A stretch of 64,000 bases of DNA from Bacteroidia bacterium (GTDB lineage: Bacteria > Bacteroidota > Bacteroidia > J057), in the NCBI GenBank assembly GCA_022760475.1, contig JALEFZ010000035.1:1-64000 (forward strand). The letters are read 5' to 3'. The translations under genes and the position numbers were made by a program. The notes under the pieces were generated by a model. That model did not search any database, was not told where the DNA came from, and saw nothing but the letters and a program-made list of their open reading frames with translations. Below, piece by piece: positions 1-9,431 of this stretch (the first letter of the stretch is position 1; every line of letters begins with the position of its first letter).

Positions 1-1634
1 ACAAAGACAGCATGGTCTTCACCATGGGGGTTTTCAACTGTACCCGTTTTTCCAGCAATGGAAATATCCGAAATAAAGGCCCTTGAGGCAGTTCCTCCAT
101 TGACAACACTTTCCATTGCCTCTATGACGAGTTCGAAATTGTTTCTTGAAATATTTACCCCATTTTGCTCGTGGGGAATCCTGATCCAGTCTCTCCCGGC
201 TTTTGCCCTGATAGCCCTCACAAAATGCGGGTACACATAGCTGCCTCGGTTGGCAACGATGGCAGTCATATGTGCCATTTGTACCGGAGTCATCAGGATC
301 TCTCCCTGCCCAATGGAATTACTGATGATACTCATTCCATTCCAACGGCCTCTGTACAACCCATCGTAGTACTCCGCAGTCGGTAAAAGCCCTTTGATCT
401 CATAAGGAATATCCAGGCTTAACTTTTTCCCAATACCCATGTCTTCCATGTAATTGAACCAGGTATTGTAGCCTTCGTACTGATTGGCAAATTTTTTGGA
501 GTGAATGAAATCGTAGTAAGTCGCCGCAAAATAAGAGTTGCACGAAACTCGTATAGCTGATTTCAATTTCTGAGGGGCATGGAACCTACATCCAGGTTTC
601 CCCCTGTTTCGCTTGAAGCCTCCCCCACAGGAATAGTAGGTATTGGAGTTAATGATCCCTTCCTCCAATGCTGCGAGAGCCAAAGGAATCTTAAAAATAG
701 ATCCAGGCGGATAGCGCGCTCTTAGAGGGCGATTAAACAAAGGGGATAAAGAATCCCTTTTGAGACGACCGAAATTCTCACTGAATTTCTTCCCGGTAAG
801 TTCTGTAGGATCATATGTAGGTGCACTTACAAATGCTAAAATTTCTCCTGATTTGGGTTCGATGGCTACAATGCTTCCCTTTTTGCCAAACATCAGTTCT
901 TCGCCCACCGCTTGTAGCCTGGTGTCGATGCCCAGCATGATGTCTTGCCCCTTTTCTGCGGGGTCATCAAAATTCCCTCCTGCATATGAGCCAACCACTT
1001 TTTGACGGTTATTCACCAAGACCTTGTAGTTTCCTTGCTTTCCCCTCAAAATGGTATCCTGGCTCCGCTCAATACCTGTTCGTCCAACAAGGTCTCCCAT
1101 TCTATACCTTCCTTTGGAAGATCGGATATCCGCTGGCGCGACCTCATTGATATAGCCCAGCACATTCCCACCCACAGAATGGTTATAATGACGCTTATTC
1201 GCAACTGAAAAACTGATACCCCTAAAGTCTATCAGCCTTTCCAACATCACTCCATAGGTCTCTTTCTCAATGTTCCTCGCAACTACGAACTCCTGGAATC
1301 GGGACCTTTCCCGCGCCAATGAGATTCTGCTGTTTAGGTCTTCCAACTCCATCCCGGTTAATTCCAGGAGAAGGCTGGTATCAGGAATAAAAAGTTCGGA
1401 ATATGTTACGTTCAGGTTAAATACAGGCCGATTACTTACATAAATTTCACCGTGCCGATTGTAGATATTCCCCCTGGGTGGGATGATCGGCCTTGTCTGG
1501 ATAACAGTCCTATTGGCTCTTTCTCCATATTCTTGGCTTAAAACCTGAATGGAAAGCAACCTGAAAATGTATACCATGAAGCAAAGCCCCATGATAAACA
1601 AAATGACATTCCCTCTTATCCTCAGCGTATCCAT
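1..1634 (-). CDS. mrdA: Penicillin-binding protein 2 (partial, C-terminus outside window)
   Basis: Class B transpeptidase that cross-links peptidoglycan during lateral wall growth with MreBCD and RodA. The reading frame starts at an ATG sharing one base with the mreD stop (TAATG) and stays open to the window edge, so about 544 residues are visible and the last 80 or so are missing. One N-terminal membrane anchor (about residues 9-30) leads into a PBP dimer domain. The three transpeptidase motifs are present: SIFK with nucleophile Ser312, SCN at Ser364, and KTGT at Lys529. The spacing matches E. coli PBP2. It is the last visible gene of the mre operon; rodA would be expected next, but that is beyond the window. 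Identification is firm. Confidence 0.95.
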   Translation of the reverse strand, partial: MDTLRIRGNVILFIMGLCFMVYIFRLLSIQVLSQEYGERANRTVIQTRPIIPPRGNIYNRHGEIYVSNRPVFNLNVTYSELFIPDTSLLLELTGMELEDLNSRISLARERSRFQEFVVARNIEKETYGVMLERLIDFRGISFSVANKRHYNHSVGGNVLGYINEVAPADIRSSKGRYRMGDLVGRTGIERSQDTILRGKQGNYKVLVNNRQKVVGSYAGGNFDDPAEKGQDIMLGIDTRLQAVGEELMFGKKGSIVAIEPKSGEILAFVSAPTYDPTELTGKKFSENFGRLKRDSLSPLFNRPLRARYPPGSIFKIPLALAALEEGIINSNTYYSCGGGFKRNRGKPGCRFHAPQKLKSAIRVSCNSYFAATYYDFIHSKKFANQYEGYNTWFNYMEDMGIGKKLSLDIPYEIKGLLPTAEYYDGLYRGRWNGMSIISNSIGQGEILMTPVQMAHMTAIVANRGSYVYPHFVRAIRAKAGRDWIRIPHEQNGVNISRNNFELVIEAMESVVNGGTASRAFISDISIAGKTGTVENPHGEDHAVF

Positions 1635-2140
1635 TATCTTTTATAAAAAACGAAGAAAATCAGAAAACCTATTAGGGTAGAATAGATGGTACTAAAAAAT
1701 GTCTTCCCCAGTTTGTGTAAAAACCTCACGAAGGAGAAATCTTCCAACAAAAAATAGAAAAAATGATGCACAAAAAATAGTATGCCCAGGTAAATGACCA
1801 GCCAGATTGTGCTTTGTTCCTCAATCTCTATTTCGTCTACCCCTCGGAAATTAGAAGAGCTCAATAAACTTGCCAAACCACCTCTGAGTGAAATGGCGAT
1901 CAAAGCGGAAAAAGCGTGAAGCCCTGTAGCTGCATTATCACTAAATATATCCACGGTCAATCCCATGAAAAAAGTAAGTGGATAGATAATGAGTTTTGAT
2001 GTCTTTAAAGGAAGAACAAAGAGGAAGAGTAGAAAAACATAAGGTACTGCCAATCGAAATAGTACCAGATGGTTGAACAGAAATATCTGTAGCAACAGCA
2101 ACAATATAAAACCCGATATTTGCAGGACAATGTTTCTCAT
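1634..2140 (-). CDS. mreD: Rod shape-determining protein MreD
   Basis: Small integral membrane protein of the elongasome that links MreC and the MreB cytoskeleton to wall synthesis. At 168 residues with about five hydrophobic segments it has the normal family size. The conserved MreD signature is visible as GLTVDIFSDNAATG (about residues 60-73), with the invariant Asp in the middle of the protein. Its start overlaps the mreC stop by four bases (ATGA) and its stop overlaps the mrdA start by one base, so the three genes should be translationally coupled. MreD sequences are poorly conserved, so the call rests on both motif and position. Confidence 0.93.
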   Translation of the reverse strand: MRNIVLQISGFILLLLLQIFLFNHLVLFRLAVPYVFLLFLFVLPLKTSKLIIYPLTFFMGLTVDIFSDNAATGLHAFSALIAISLRGGLASLLSSSNFRGVDEIEIEEQSTIWLVIYLGILFFVHHFFYFLLEDFSFVRFLHKLGKTFFSTIYSTLIGFLIFFVFYKR

Positions 2141-3021
2141 TCTTCAGGTAGGCCTATTTCCAGGCTGTCAATTTTTACTTTATGGGCAGAAGTTAAAATG
2201 TAGACATTTATCAGGTTATCAAAATCCGTAGCCAGGTTCATATCTATCCTATAAAACCCCCCTTCCCCTTCCTTTTCTACATCCAAAACTGTTCCTACCA
2301 GGATACCTGGAGGAAAAACAATGCTATTTCCTGTAGTGATGACCTCATCATTGACATGGATCGGAACCGTTTCTGAAACGTAGGTGATGCTGGCTTGCTG
2401 GGGGTTCTTTCCATCCCAATCATAAAAGCCAATAGGCCCAAGGGTATCTTGCGCACCTTTTGGGATTGCCCTAATCATCAATTCGAAGTCTTTGTTGAGA
2501 GCCGATTGTACCAGACAATACTCATTAACCACACGGATGACCCTGCCCACGATGCCTTCAGGAGAAACAACTCCGATGTCTTTTTTTACCCCATGCTTTA
2601 GGCCTTTATTCAGGACTAAATAATTGTAGGACTTATGGGTCGTATTTTTGATCACATGTGCTGGCATATAACCAAAGGTATCAATGTCTGTGAGGTATAT
2701 GGAATCTAGTTTGACTGCATCAATGTTCTCCGACTTGAGAGCCCCCACATAAGCGTCTACCTGCTGGCGAGCAGTTTCCAGCTCAACTTGGAGCCTGATG
2801 TTCTGGTCCAGAAGTTTCTTATTCTCAACTCTGAGATTTAGGTAATCAGAAAACACAAGGCCAGTCTCTTGCAACCTACCGGATGCAGCAAGCATTGCGT
2901 CTCCACTCAGCTGTCGTTGGTGATCGTTAGCTCTGATAATCAGGTTGAAAGAGATCAATAGAAGTACGATCAATAGCAAGCTATCCCTGTACTTCGAAAA
3001 AAAACTTATCAACCGCAGCAT
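2137..3021 (-). CDS. mreC: Rod shape-determining protein MreC
   Basis: Periplasmic scaffold of the elongasome that binds and activates PBP2. The 294-residue protein has a short cytoplasmic N-terminus, one membrane helix (about residues 12-31), a coiled coil (about 60-95, rich in Leu, Gln and Glu) and a C-terminal double beta-barrel domain. That domain contains the family's GLKHGVKKDIGVVSPEGIVG stretch (about residues 140-159). It lies 42 bases after mreB and overlaps mreD by four bases. Length and architecture are typical of Bacteroidota MreC. Confidence 0.94.
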   Translation of the reverse strand: MLRLISFFSKYRDSLLLIVLLLISFNLIIRANDHQRQLSGDAMLAASGRLQETGLVFSDYLNLRVENKKLLDQNIRLQVELETARQQVDAYVGALKSENIDAVKLDSIYLTDIDTFGYMPAHVIKNTTHKSYNYLVLNKGLKHGVKKDIGVVSPEGIVGRVIRVVNEYCLVQSALNKDFELMIRAIPKGAQDTLGPIGFYDWDGKNPQQASITYVSETVPIHVNDEVITTGNSIVFPPGILVGTVLDVEKEGEGGFYRIDMNLATDFDNLINVYILTSAHKVKIDSLEIGLPEE

Positions 3022-3063
3022 AGCTGAGCCTTATTTGGTTTTGGAAAAAATATACCTATCTGC

Positions 3064-4086
3064 TTAGCCCAAAAGGTACTTGAATTCGTCTATGTTGGTC
3101 AGGGAAATACCTGTACCCCTAACCACAGCCTTCAATGGGTCTTCTGCTACGTGAATGGGCAGTTTGGTTTTCTCAGCCAAGCGAATGTCCAAACCTCTAA
3201 GAGACGCACCACCTCCTGTAAGGTGAATTCCTCTTTCGTAGATGTCTGCCGAAAGCTCAGGAGGAGTATTCTCCAGCGCTTTCAGGATTGCATCTTCGAT
3301 TTTAGTTATGGATTTATTGAGGGCATGAGACACTTCCTTGTAGGAAACCGAAATGGTTTTGGGGATTCCGGTCATCAAGTCCTTACCACGAATTTCTATA
3401 TCTGTTGGGGGTTCTTCCAGTTCGGGCAAAGCAGCTCCTACTTCAATCTTGATCCTTTCGGCACTTCTCTCTCCAATGAGCATGTTGTGCTGCTTCCGCA
3501 TGTAATCCAGGATGTCGTCGTTGAACTCATCTCCTGCGATGCGGATGCTTTGGTCAGTAACAATACCGGATAGGGCAATTACGGCGATCTCTGTGGTCCC
3601 TCCACCAATATCGACAATCATGTGCCCGGTAGGTTCCTTGACGTTCAATCCTATGCCTATTGCAGCTGCCATAGGCTCTGGAATCAAATAAACCTCTTTG
3701 GCTCCAGCCTGCTCCGCAGAGTCCTTAACTGCACGTTTTTCAACCTCTGTAATCCCGGAAGGAATACAAATTACCATTCTATAATTGGTAGAAAACAATC
3801 GGCGCTTCCTTGGAATCATGCCAATCATCTTCCTGATCATATGTTCAGCAACAGTAAAGTCCGCAATTACTCCATCTCTTAGTGGACGAATGGTCCTGTA
3901 CTTCTCGTGCGTCTTCTCATGCATCTGTTGAGCCTCACGGCCAACAGCGATCACCTTCCCTGACATACGGTCAATCGCAACGATGGAGGGCTCATTCACC
4001 ACAACCTGATCGTTGTACATGATCAATGTATTCGCCGTTCCAAGGTCAATTGCTATATCAGTAGTAAAAAAATCGAATATTCCCAT
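3064..4086 (-). CDS. mreB: Rod shape-determining protein MreB (actin homologue)
   Basis: Bacterial actin that forms membrane-bound filaments steering the wall-elongation machinery; it implies a rod or elongated cell. The 340-residue protein shows the actin-family nucleotide motifs: phosphate 1 at residues 14-20 (DLGTANT), phosphate 2 at 159-166 (DIGGGTTE) and the adenosine motif LTGGGASLRG near 290. Nothing is missing against the family. The 161-bp gap from purH is the likely site of the mre promoter; an imperfect minus-strand box TATTTTCG lies at 4142-4149 (weak evidence). mreC, mreD and mrdA follow downstream. Confidence 0.97.
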   Translation of the reverse strand: MGIFDFFTTDIAIDLGTANTLIMYNDQVVVNEPSIVAIDRMSGKVIAVGREAQQMHEKTHEKYRTIRPLRDGVIADFTVAEHMIRKMIGMIPRKRRLFSTNYRMVICIPSGITEVEKRAVKDSAEQAGAKEVYLIPEPMAAAIGIGLNVKEPTGHMIVDIGGGTTEIAVIALSGIVTDQSIRIAGDEFNDDILDYMRKQHNMLIGERSAERIKIEVGAALPELEEPPTDIEIRGKDLMTGIPKTISVSYKEVSHALNKSITKIEDAILKALENTPPELSADIYERGIHLTGGGASLRGLDIRLAEKTKLPIHVAEDPLKAVVRGTGISLTNIDEFKYLLG

Positions 4087-4247
4087 TAACGTTCTTGGTG
4101 AAATAGATGGAGATAAAAAACATCTCTATTGTTTGATCCTGCGAAAATACGCTTTTATGATTTTATATCTTAAAAAATGGGCAATAATTTCTGATGAAAA
4201 ACAACAGAAAGCTAAGCTCCACTTTCAACACAGGATTAATAGCAAAA

Positions 4248-5768
4248 TTAGTGCTTAAAATGTCTTATTCCTGTGAAAATTAAGCACATACCATGACTTT
4301 CACAAAAATTAATGGTATCCTCATCCCTGACGGAACCTCCTGGTTCAACCACGATTTCGATTCCTTTTTGATGAGCCAACTCTACGGAGTCCGCAAAAGG
4401 GAAAAATGCGTCCGATGCAAGTACAGAACCTGAAAGCTCGAAACCCCTTACTTCCGCCTTTTGAATAGCTTGCTTCAAGGCATCAATTCTGGAGGTTTGT
4501 CCAATTCCACTACCAATAAGCTGGCCATTCTTGACCAAGGCAATGGCATTTGATTTCAAATGCTTACAAACTAGGTCACCAAATACCACATCTGAAATTT
4601 CCTCGCGGCTAGGCTGCCTGCTGGTCTTGACTTCCAGGATGCTCTCGTCTGCCTTTTTATGGTCCTTATCCTGAACCAGATAGCCATTGATAGCAGATTT
4701 TACGATCTGAGGGTGCATTTCCTTGGAAAGACGCTTCAGGACGATTCTTTTCTTCTTGCTCCTCAATACTTCCAGGGCCTCCTCCGTAAACTCTTCTGCG
4801 ATCAAAACTTCATAGAAGAGTTTGTTGATGTCCTCTGCCAATTCCTTATCAATTTTTCCATTGCAAGCCAGGATACCTCCAAAAGCAGATACGGGGTCCC
4901 CCTCCAAGGCCCTGTGCCAGGCTTCCTTCATGTCATTTCCTAGCGCACAGCCACAAGGGTTGGTATGCTTGATGATGGCAAAAAATGGTTCTTCAAACTC
5001 GTCAACCAATTGCAAGGCACCCTCTATGTCTACAAGATTATTGTAGGACAACTCCTTCCCATTGAGTTGCTCAAATACCTTGGACAAGTTGCCAAGGAAG
5101 TAGCCCTTCTGATGAGGGTTCTCCCCATAGCGAAGTTGCTTGGGCTTTTGCAGAGATAATTTTAGGTTGGGAGACTCTGGATCAAGGTAAGCATGTATCT
5201 GTGTGTCATAGTGAGAGGACACATCAAATGCCCTTGCAGCAAAGGTTTTCCTTTGTTCAAGGCTGATCTCTCCGTTTTGCTCCCTTAACAATTTTGCCAA
5301 TTCGCTGTACTCCTCCTCACTTGCAATACAGGTTACATCAGTGAAGTTCTTAGCCGCAGCCCTGATCAATGCAATTCCTCCAATGTCAATTTTTTCAATG
5401 ATTGCAGCGTCTTCAGCTCCTGAAGCCACCGTTTCTTCAAAAGGATATAAATCCACGACCACCAGATCGATAGGCGGAATATCAAATTCTGCCAAGGTTT
5501 TAACATCTCCTTCCTCACTCCTCCTTGCCAAGATCCCTCCATGTACCTTGGGATGAAGGGTTTTTACCCTCCCACCAAGTATGGAAGGATAACCGGTCAG
5601 GTCAGCCACCTCTTCTACTTTGGCGCCGAGTGATTCCAGATAAGCCGCTGTACCTCCAGTTGAATATATAATTACATTTCTGGCTATCAACTCCTTGGCA
5701 ACTTCCTCAAGGCCTTCTTTATGATATACCGAAATAAGAGCAGAGCGTATAGCTTTTTTGGCTGTCAT
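4248..5768 (-). CDS. purH: Bifunctional AICAR formyltransferase / IMP cyclohydrolase
   Basis: Catalyses the last two steps of de novo purine synthesis: formylation of AICAR with 10-formyl-tetrahydrofolate, then ring closure to IMP. The N-terminal MGS-like cyclohydrolase domain (about 1-150) shows STGGT at 36-40 and GGRVKTLHPKVHGG at 65-78. The C-terminal formyltransferase domain contains the catalytic Lys267-His268 pair followed by TNPCG. The 506-residue length is standard. It starts 21 bases after the purN stop, so the two purine genes are probably one transcript. The mre genes follow in the same direction. Confidence 0.97.
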   Translation of the reverse strand: MTAKKAIRSALISVYHKEGLEEVAKELIARNVIIYSTGGTAAYLESLGAKVEEVADLTGYPSILGGRVKTLHPKVHGGILARRSEEGDVKTLAEFDIPPIDLVVVDLYPFEETVASGAEDAAIIEKIDIGGIALIRAAAKNFTDVTCIASEEEYSELAKLLREQNGEISLEQRKTFAARAFDVSSHYDTQIHAYLDPESPNLKLSLQKPKQLRYGENPHQKGYFLGNLSKVFEQLNGKELSYNNLVDIEGALQLVDEFEEPFFAIIKHTNPCGCALGNDMKEAWHRALEGDPVSAFGGILACNGKIDKELAEDINKLFYEVLIAEEFTEEALEVLRSKKKRIVLKRLSKEMHPQIVKSAINGYLVQDKDHKKADESILEVKTSRQPSREEISDVVFGDLVCKHLKSNAIALVKNGQLIGSGIGQTSRIDALKQAIQKAEVRGFELSGSVLASDAFFPFADSVELAHQKGIEIVVEPGGSVRDEDTINFCESHGMCLIFTGIRHFKH

Positions 5769-5789
5769 AGTAAAATTTGAGATCGAATG

Positions 5790-6395
5790 TTAATACAATT
5801 TTTTTTCTTGAAGGAGTGAATCACATACTTTTTCTATCACTCTTGGATAATGTTCATGTTCCAATTTTAATACTGCCTGTTGAATTTCTTCTGCAGTCCA
5901 TGAATCTACCAATGACACTTCTGCCTGAAATATGAGTTCTCCTTCGTCATATTTTTCATTTACCAAATGAATACTCATACCAGATTTTGAATCTCCTGAA
6001 GCCTTTACTGCTCTGTGGACATTCATTCCATACATTCCTTTGCCTCCATAGCTCGGGAGTAATGAAGGATGAATATTGAGTATCCTGTTTGGAAATGCTT
6101 GAACGAGCTGGGTCGGGATATATTTTATGTATCCCGCCAGCACTACCAAATCAATTTCGTGTAACTTAAGGATGTTGGTCAGGTATTCGCCTGATCGGAC
6201 CTGCTTTTTGGAGATCAAAATCACAGGGCAAAGACATGCTTTCCCCATTTCAATCACACCTGAAGCAGGATTATGAGTTACAAATAAGGACACAATTACG
6301 TTGGGATGGTTTTTAAAATGCTCAACAATCTTTCCTGCATTCGATCCACCCCCAGAGGCAAAAATTGCCAATCTTATTTGTTTATCTTCCTTCAA
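5790..6395 (-). CDS. purN: Phosphoribosylglycinamide formyltransferase
   Basis: Transfers a formyl group from 10-formyl-tetrahydrofolate to GAR, the third step of purine synthesis. The GGGSN phosphate-binding motif is at about residues 15-19. The catalytic region NIHPSLLPSYGG (Asn107, His109) and a conserved acidic residue in NEKYDEG (Asp150) are intact. The start is TTG: the codon just upstream is a stop (TAA) and the first beta strand begins at residue 7, so no other start fits. It sits directly upstream of purH, consistent with a purNH operon. Confidence 0.93.
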   Translation of the reverse strand: MKEDKQIRLAIFASGGGSNAGKIVEHFKNHPNVIVSLFVTHNPASGVIEMGKACLCPVILISKKQVRSGEYLTNILKLHEIDLVVLAGYIKYIPTQLVQAFPNRILNIHPSLLPSYGGKGMYGMNVHRAVKASGDSKSGMSIHLVNEKYDEGELIFQAEVSLVDSWTAEEIQQAVLKLEHEHYPRVIEKVCDSLLQEKKLY

Positions 6396-6537
6396 TTACC
6401 AGAATTTTCTTCAAAATTAATCAGGAAAAGCCAATATACAAGAAAGCTTATTCACATATCCCACCAATTAAAATCAGTTTGGAGTGATCTGAAGGCTTAA
6501 AATGGCATCGGCTAACGAATTCGAACACCATCAATGC

Positions 6538-6568
6538 AAAAAGGGCTCCCTCGTAGGAGGAAGCCCTT
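6538..6568 (-). terminator. Intrinsic terminator of the exbB-exbD-tonB operon
   Basis: On the minus strand a GC-rich hairpin with outer arms AAGGGCT/AGCCCTT and inner CCTC/GAGG is followed by a short T-run (the plus-strand A-run at 6538-6542). It lies 21 bases past the tonB stop, which is the expected place for the end of the operon transcript. Confidence 0.8.
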
Positions 6569-6588
6569 TATCATCAGGTAATCTTGTT

Positions 6589-7428
6589 TTAGTCGATCAG
6601 CTTGAAGTTGAATGGAATGTTTACCCAGAATTGGATAGGCTTCCCACCCTGAATCGCAGGAGTAAACTTCAAGTTAGGTAGTTTGGCTTCTACAGCTTTT
6701 GCAAGGATTGGGTGTACCTGGTTGATTACACGGTGGTCCTTATAGTTACCCTTTTTGTCCACAAGTACACGAACTACTACGTTACCTTCGATACCCGCAT
6801 CGCGTGCGATCTGAGGATAACCGATCAATTTCTTGATGTCGTCCATGTTGATGGGCTTGGGCTGCTGTTCAGCAAAGATGAATTCGTTTGGATCGGGAGT
6901 CTTTTCTACGATCACGTCGAACTCTTCACCTTCACCATCAATTTCTCCGGTAAATACCCCAAACTCTTCACCTTCCTGGTCTTCAAGGCCAATGTTTGGT
7001 GCTTCGTTCAGTTCTTCAACCTCTACGATGGTTTGGTCTTCTTCCGGGTCTAATTCCTCTTCAGGAGTAGGTTCTGGAATCTGGAAGGCAACAGTTGCTA
7101 CCTTCGGAGGAGGAATATCCGGTGGTGGTGGCGGAGGAGGTGTATCATCCACTGGTGGCGGAGGAGGCAAGTCTTCCAGCTTAATTTCCACCTTTACGGT
7201 CTTTCTTTCAGCTTTTTCTTCTCCAGCACCCAACAGGTTATATTTATCGATGATAAATGGTCCAAAGGTTCCTGCCAGAGCGATGAAGCTCGTAATAAGC
7301 GTTCCGATCAGGAGGTACATGGGATATCTCTGACGAAGGTAGTACGCACCGTAGCGTCTTTCCCTGTCTTCAAATACCATTTCATCCAGGTCGGCCAAAT
7401 TTGGAGCTAATGCATTTTTTGCAGCCAT
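6589..7428 (-). CDS. tonB: Energy transducer TonB
   Basis: Spans the periplasm to pass energy from the ExbB/ExbD proton channel to TonB-dependent outer-membrane transporters. The N-terminus carries the Bacteroidota-type cytoplasmic motif around residues 15-32 (FEDRERRYGAYYLRQRYP). One membrane helix follows (about 36-58), then a Pro-rich, Glu-rich spacer (about 84-140), and a C-terminal TonB domain (about 200-279) with YPQIARDAGIEGNVVVRVLVD-type sequence. At 279 residues it is a normal length. It is the last gene of an operon starting with exbB; the preceding exbD ends 40 bases upstream. A good intrinsic terminator follows. Confidence 0.93.
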   Translation of the reverse strand: MAAKNALAPNLADLDEMVFEDRERRYGAYYLRQRYPMYLLIGTLITSFIALAGTFGPFIIDKYNLLGAGEEKAERKTVKVEIKLEDLPPPPPVDDTPPPPPPPDIPPPKVATVAFQIPEPTPEEELDPEEDQTIVEVEELNEAPNIGLEDQEGEEFGVFTGEIDGEGEEFDVIVEKTPDPNEFIFAEQQPKPINMDDIKKLIGYPQIARDAGIEGNVVVRVLVDKKGNYKDHRVINQVHPILAKAVEAKLPNLKFTPAIQGGKPIQFWVNIPFNFKLID

Positions 7429-7468
7429 GATGATATAATTGTCTCTATTTAGAGTACTTTCTCTTTGA

Positions 7469-7975
7469 TTAATTTACTGTTAAATAAGATTCAAGCGCTT
7501 CTTTATCCTTAGCTGAGAAAGGGGCAATGACATACTTTTTGTGTCCAGTAATGATCAGTTCATCAATTATATCGATCAACTTCCCATATTTTGCCTCTTT
7601 TGTTGCTTTCAAGACCACGATTGGATCTTCTTTTCTCTGATGTTTTTGCAAAAGGGAGCGTATCCCTTTCGTAGAAAAATCACTTTTCAGGATTCCATTT
7701 TCGGCCATGCCTTCGAAGTGGTAAAACTTCGAATCCTTGTCCAAAATCAGTGTGAGCATTTTATCTTCATCTACTTGTAAAGACATACAATCCTCACACT
7801 TAGGTGGATAAGTCATTTTAATGCTCTTGATAGCGTGTAAGGAAGCAGAGAGTACGAAGAATGTAAGAAGCAAAAATGCTACATCAACCATCGCAGTCAT
7901 GTCCAGCCGGGGGCGAGACCTTCCCTTTCGCTTTTGGTTTCCTTTCAGTGGGTTTTGTTCCAGTTTTTGTGCCAT
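7469..7975 (-). CDS. exbD: ExbD/TolR-type biopolymer transport protein (third copy)
   Basis: Subunit of the proton-driven motor that powers TonB. The 168-residue protein has a basic cytoplasmic N-terminus, a single helix (about 26-47) with the proton-carrying Asp31 in the core DMTAMVDVAFLLLTFF, and a periplasmic domain. The helix is nearly identical to those of the two upstream ExbD copies while the periplasmic parts differ strongly. This copy has a Cys pair (CEDC, near residue 60). It is fourth in the exbB-exbD-exbD-exbD-tonB order. Its separate role is unknown; a different partner or substrate set is inference. Confidence 0.9.
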   Translation of the reverse strand: MAQKLEQNPLKGNQKRKGRSRPRLDMTAMVDVAFLLLTFFVLSASLHAIKSIKMTYPPKCEDCMSLQVDEDKMLTLILDKDSKFYHFEGMAENGILKSDFSTKGIRSLLQKHQRKEDPIVVLKATKEAKYGKLIDIIDELIITGHKKYVIAPFSAKDKEALESYLTVN

Positions 7976-8081
7976 GAGACTCTTTATTAAATAGAGTCGG
8001 CTTAAGCTGAAATTTCATAAAAACTCCAGAGAAAAGTAACAGTATTTGAAAGAACGAATTACAAGGGTAGAAAAAGGACAA

Positions 8082-8681
8082 TTATTCGTCTTCTTCTCTA
8101 CCTTCGATGTCTTTGATTCTGGACTCAGCTACAACGATGCTATCTGCCGGAGAAAATTTATCAATGGCATACTTGGTAGCACCTTCTATAGCAAGCTCGT
8201 CCAGAAGGTCAATTAGATTTTTATAACGAGAAGTTGGCTTCGCCTTGATCAGGAAGATCGGGTCCCAACATCCTTCAGCCTGACGACCTCTACAACGTGG
8301 AATTCCTAATACCCTGTCATAGTTCAGGTGACCTCTGATGGCTTTGTCGATTCCTCCTTCTGCAAAGGTGGTATTCTTTACTTCAGGGTTGGTGATACCA
8401 ACAAAGTGCTTCACGGTATCCTTCTCATAAAGAAGAATGGTCATGATTTTTTTCTCGTCGATCTCTTTATACTTCTCGTCCTCCATGGATTCATCCACTT
8501 TAGGAGGCATAGTAAGTTCCATCACATTTGTATTGGTCATGGTGGCCGTCAATACAAAGAATGTCAAAAGAAGAAAGGCCACATCCACCATCGCAGTCAT
8601 GTCGATTCTAGTGGATTTCTTTTTCGTTTTCGGGCCACTGCCTTTCTTCCCGGAGTCTTGCGACGTATCTACATCAGCCAT
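8082..8681 (-). CDS. exbD: ExbD/TolR-type biopolymer transport protein (second copy)
   Basis: Second of three ExbD-family proteins in the operon. It has 199 residues with a Lys-rich N-terminus, one helix (about 28-50) bearing Asp33 in the same core as its neighbours, and a periplasmic domain enlarged by a central insertion that includes a Cys pair (CRGRQAEGC, about residues 128-136). The C-terminus is very acidic. The gap to the next exbD is about 106 bases and the gap to the previous one 52. Family membership is secure; which ExbD pairs with which partner cannot be told from sequence. Confidence 0.9.
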   Translation of the reverse strand: MADVDTSQDSGKKGSGPKTKKKSTRIDMTAMVDVAFLLLTFFVLTATMTNTNVMELTMPPKVDESMEDEKYKEIDEKKIMTILLYEKDTVKHFVGITNPEVKNTTFAEGGIDKAIRGHLNYDRVLGIPRCRGRQAEGCWDPIFLIKAKPTSRYKNLIDLLDELAIEGATKYAIDKFSPADSIVVAESRIKDIEGREEDE

Positions 8682-8733
8682 GCGTACTACATGTTTATGG
8701 TGATTGGATCACCCGTTAATATACAAAATTTGT

Positions 8734-9387
8734 CTATTCTTCTTCTTCGCCTTCACCGTCTTCCTGCTCGGTAATCAAGCTAAACTGGTTGATTTTCCAG
8801 TCTTGCAAAGAAGAGATGACATTGGAAACGATTTCGTACTGTGTATCCACATCGCCTTTGATAGCGAAGCGCATACGCTGGTCAGTTAGACGCCCCCAAC
8901 GAATCCACTCTTTGAGTTCGTTTGGGTTTTCAACTGTGGCAGAGTCGGGATCGGGAGTTGGAATGCCCTCGTGGGGATAAGATTCAAGGGTGAAAGATTC
9001 ACCCGCTGAGCTTTCGCCCTCTTCATTCAACCAAGAGTCAATCTCGTCTATTTTTACACCAAATTCCTGAAGGGTAGAGAAGTATCTCGCCCCATCTTCA
9101 GAAATGGCTTTTTCTTTTTCCTGCATCAACAATTTCAGCACACCTTCTCTGGTACTGATGTCCGTGAAGCCTACAAATACCTGACCTTCTGAGCCTATAG
9201 AAACTGTCATCAGTTTCTCATCCTGAACCTCTAAGTCGGATACAGAAGAAGGCGTATCTACCTCAACTTTCTCTTCCTCACGGAAGCGAGTAGTGGTTAG
9301 AATGAAAAAGGTCAGAAGAAGGAAGGCCACGTCCACCATCGCAGTCATGTCAATCGTCGGTGCACCGCGTTTTGGTTTCTTTGCCAT
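8734..9387 (-). CDS. exbD: ExbD/TolR-type biopolymer transport protein (first copy)
   Basis: First ExbD after the ExbB-type channel gene. It has 217 residues, larger than the usual 130-150 for ExbD. The N-terminal helix (about 15-36) carries the proton-pathway Asp19. The periplasmic domain holds a long acidic insertion (about 95-165) that accounts for the extra length, and the protein ends in a Glu/Gly-rich tail. It is separated from exbB by 89 bases containing a strong stem-loop (9432-9457), which may lower or stabilise its transcript relative to exbB. Product type is certain, special role unknown. Confidence 0.9.
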   Translation of the reverse strand: MAKKPKRGAPTIDMTAMVDVAFLLLTFFILTTTRFREEEKVEVDTPSSVSDLEVQDEKLMTVSIGSEGQVFVGFTDISTREGVLKLLMQEKEKAISEDGARYFSTLQEFGVKIDEIDSWLNEEGESSAGESFTLESYPHEGIPTPDPDSATVENPNELKEWIRWGRLTDQRMRFAIKGDVDTQYEIVSNVISSLQDWKINQFSLITEQEDGEGEEEE

Positions 9388-9431
9388 GGGTTACTTGGAT
9401 TAATGAATGAAACAATGCTTCAAGTTAATGG

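Noticed and set aside
6833-7333. 166-residue Gly/Ser-rich frame opposite tonB
   Set aside because: Composition artefact of the Pro-rich and Glu-rich TonB spacer.
8328-8774. Plus-strand frames opposite the exbD genes
   Set aside because: Shadows of conserved coding sequence; the exbD frames carry the family motifs.
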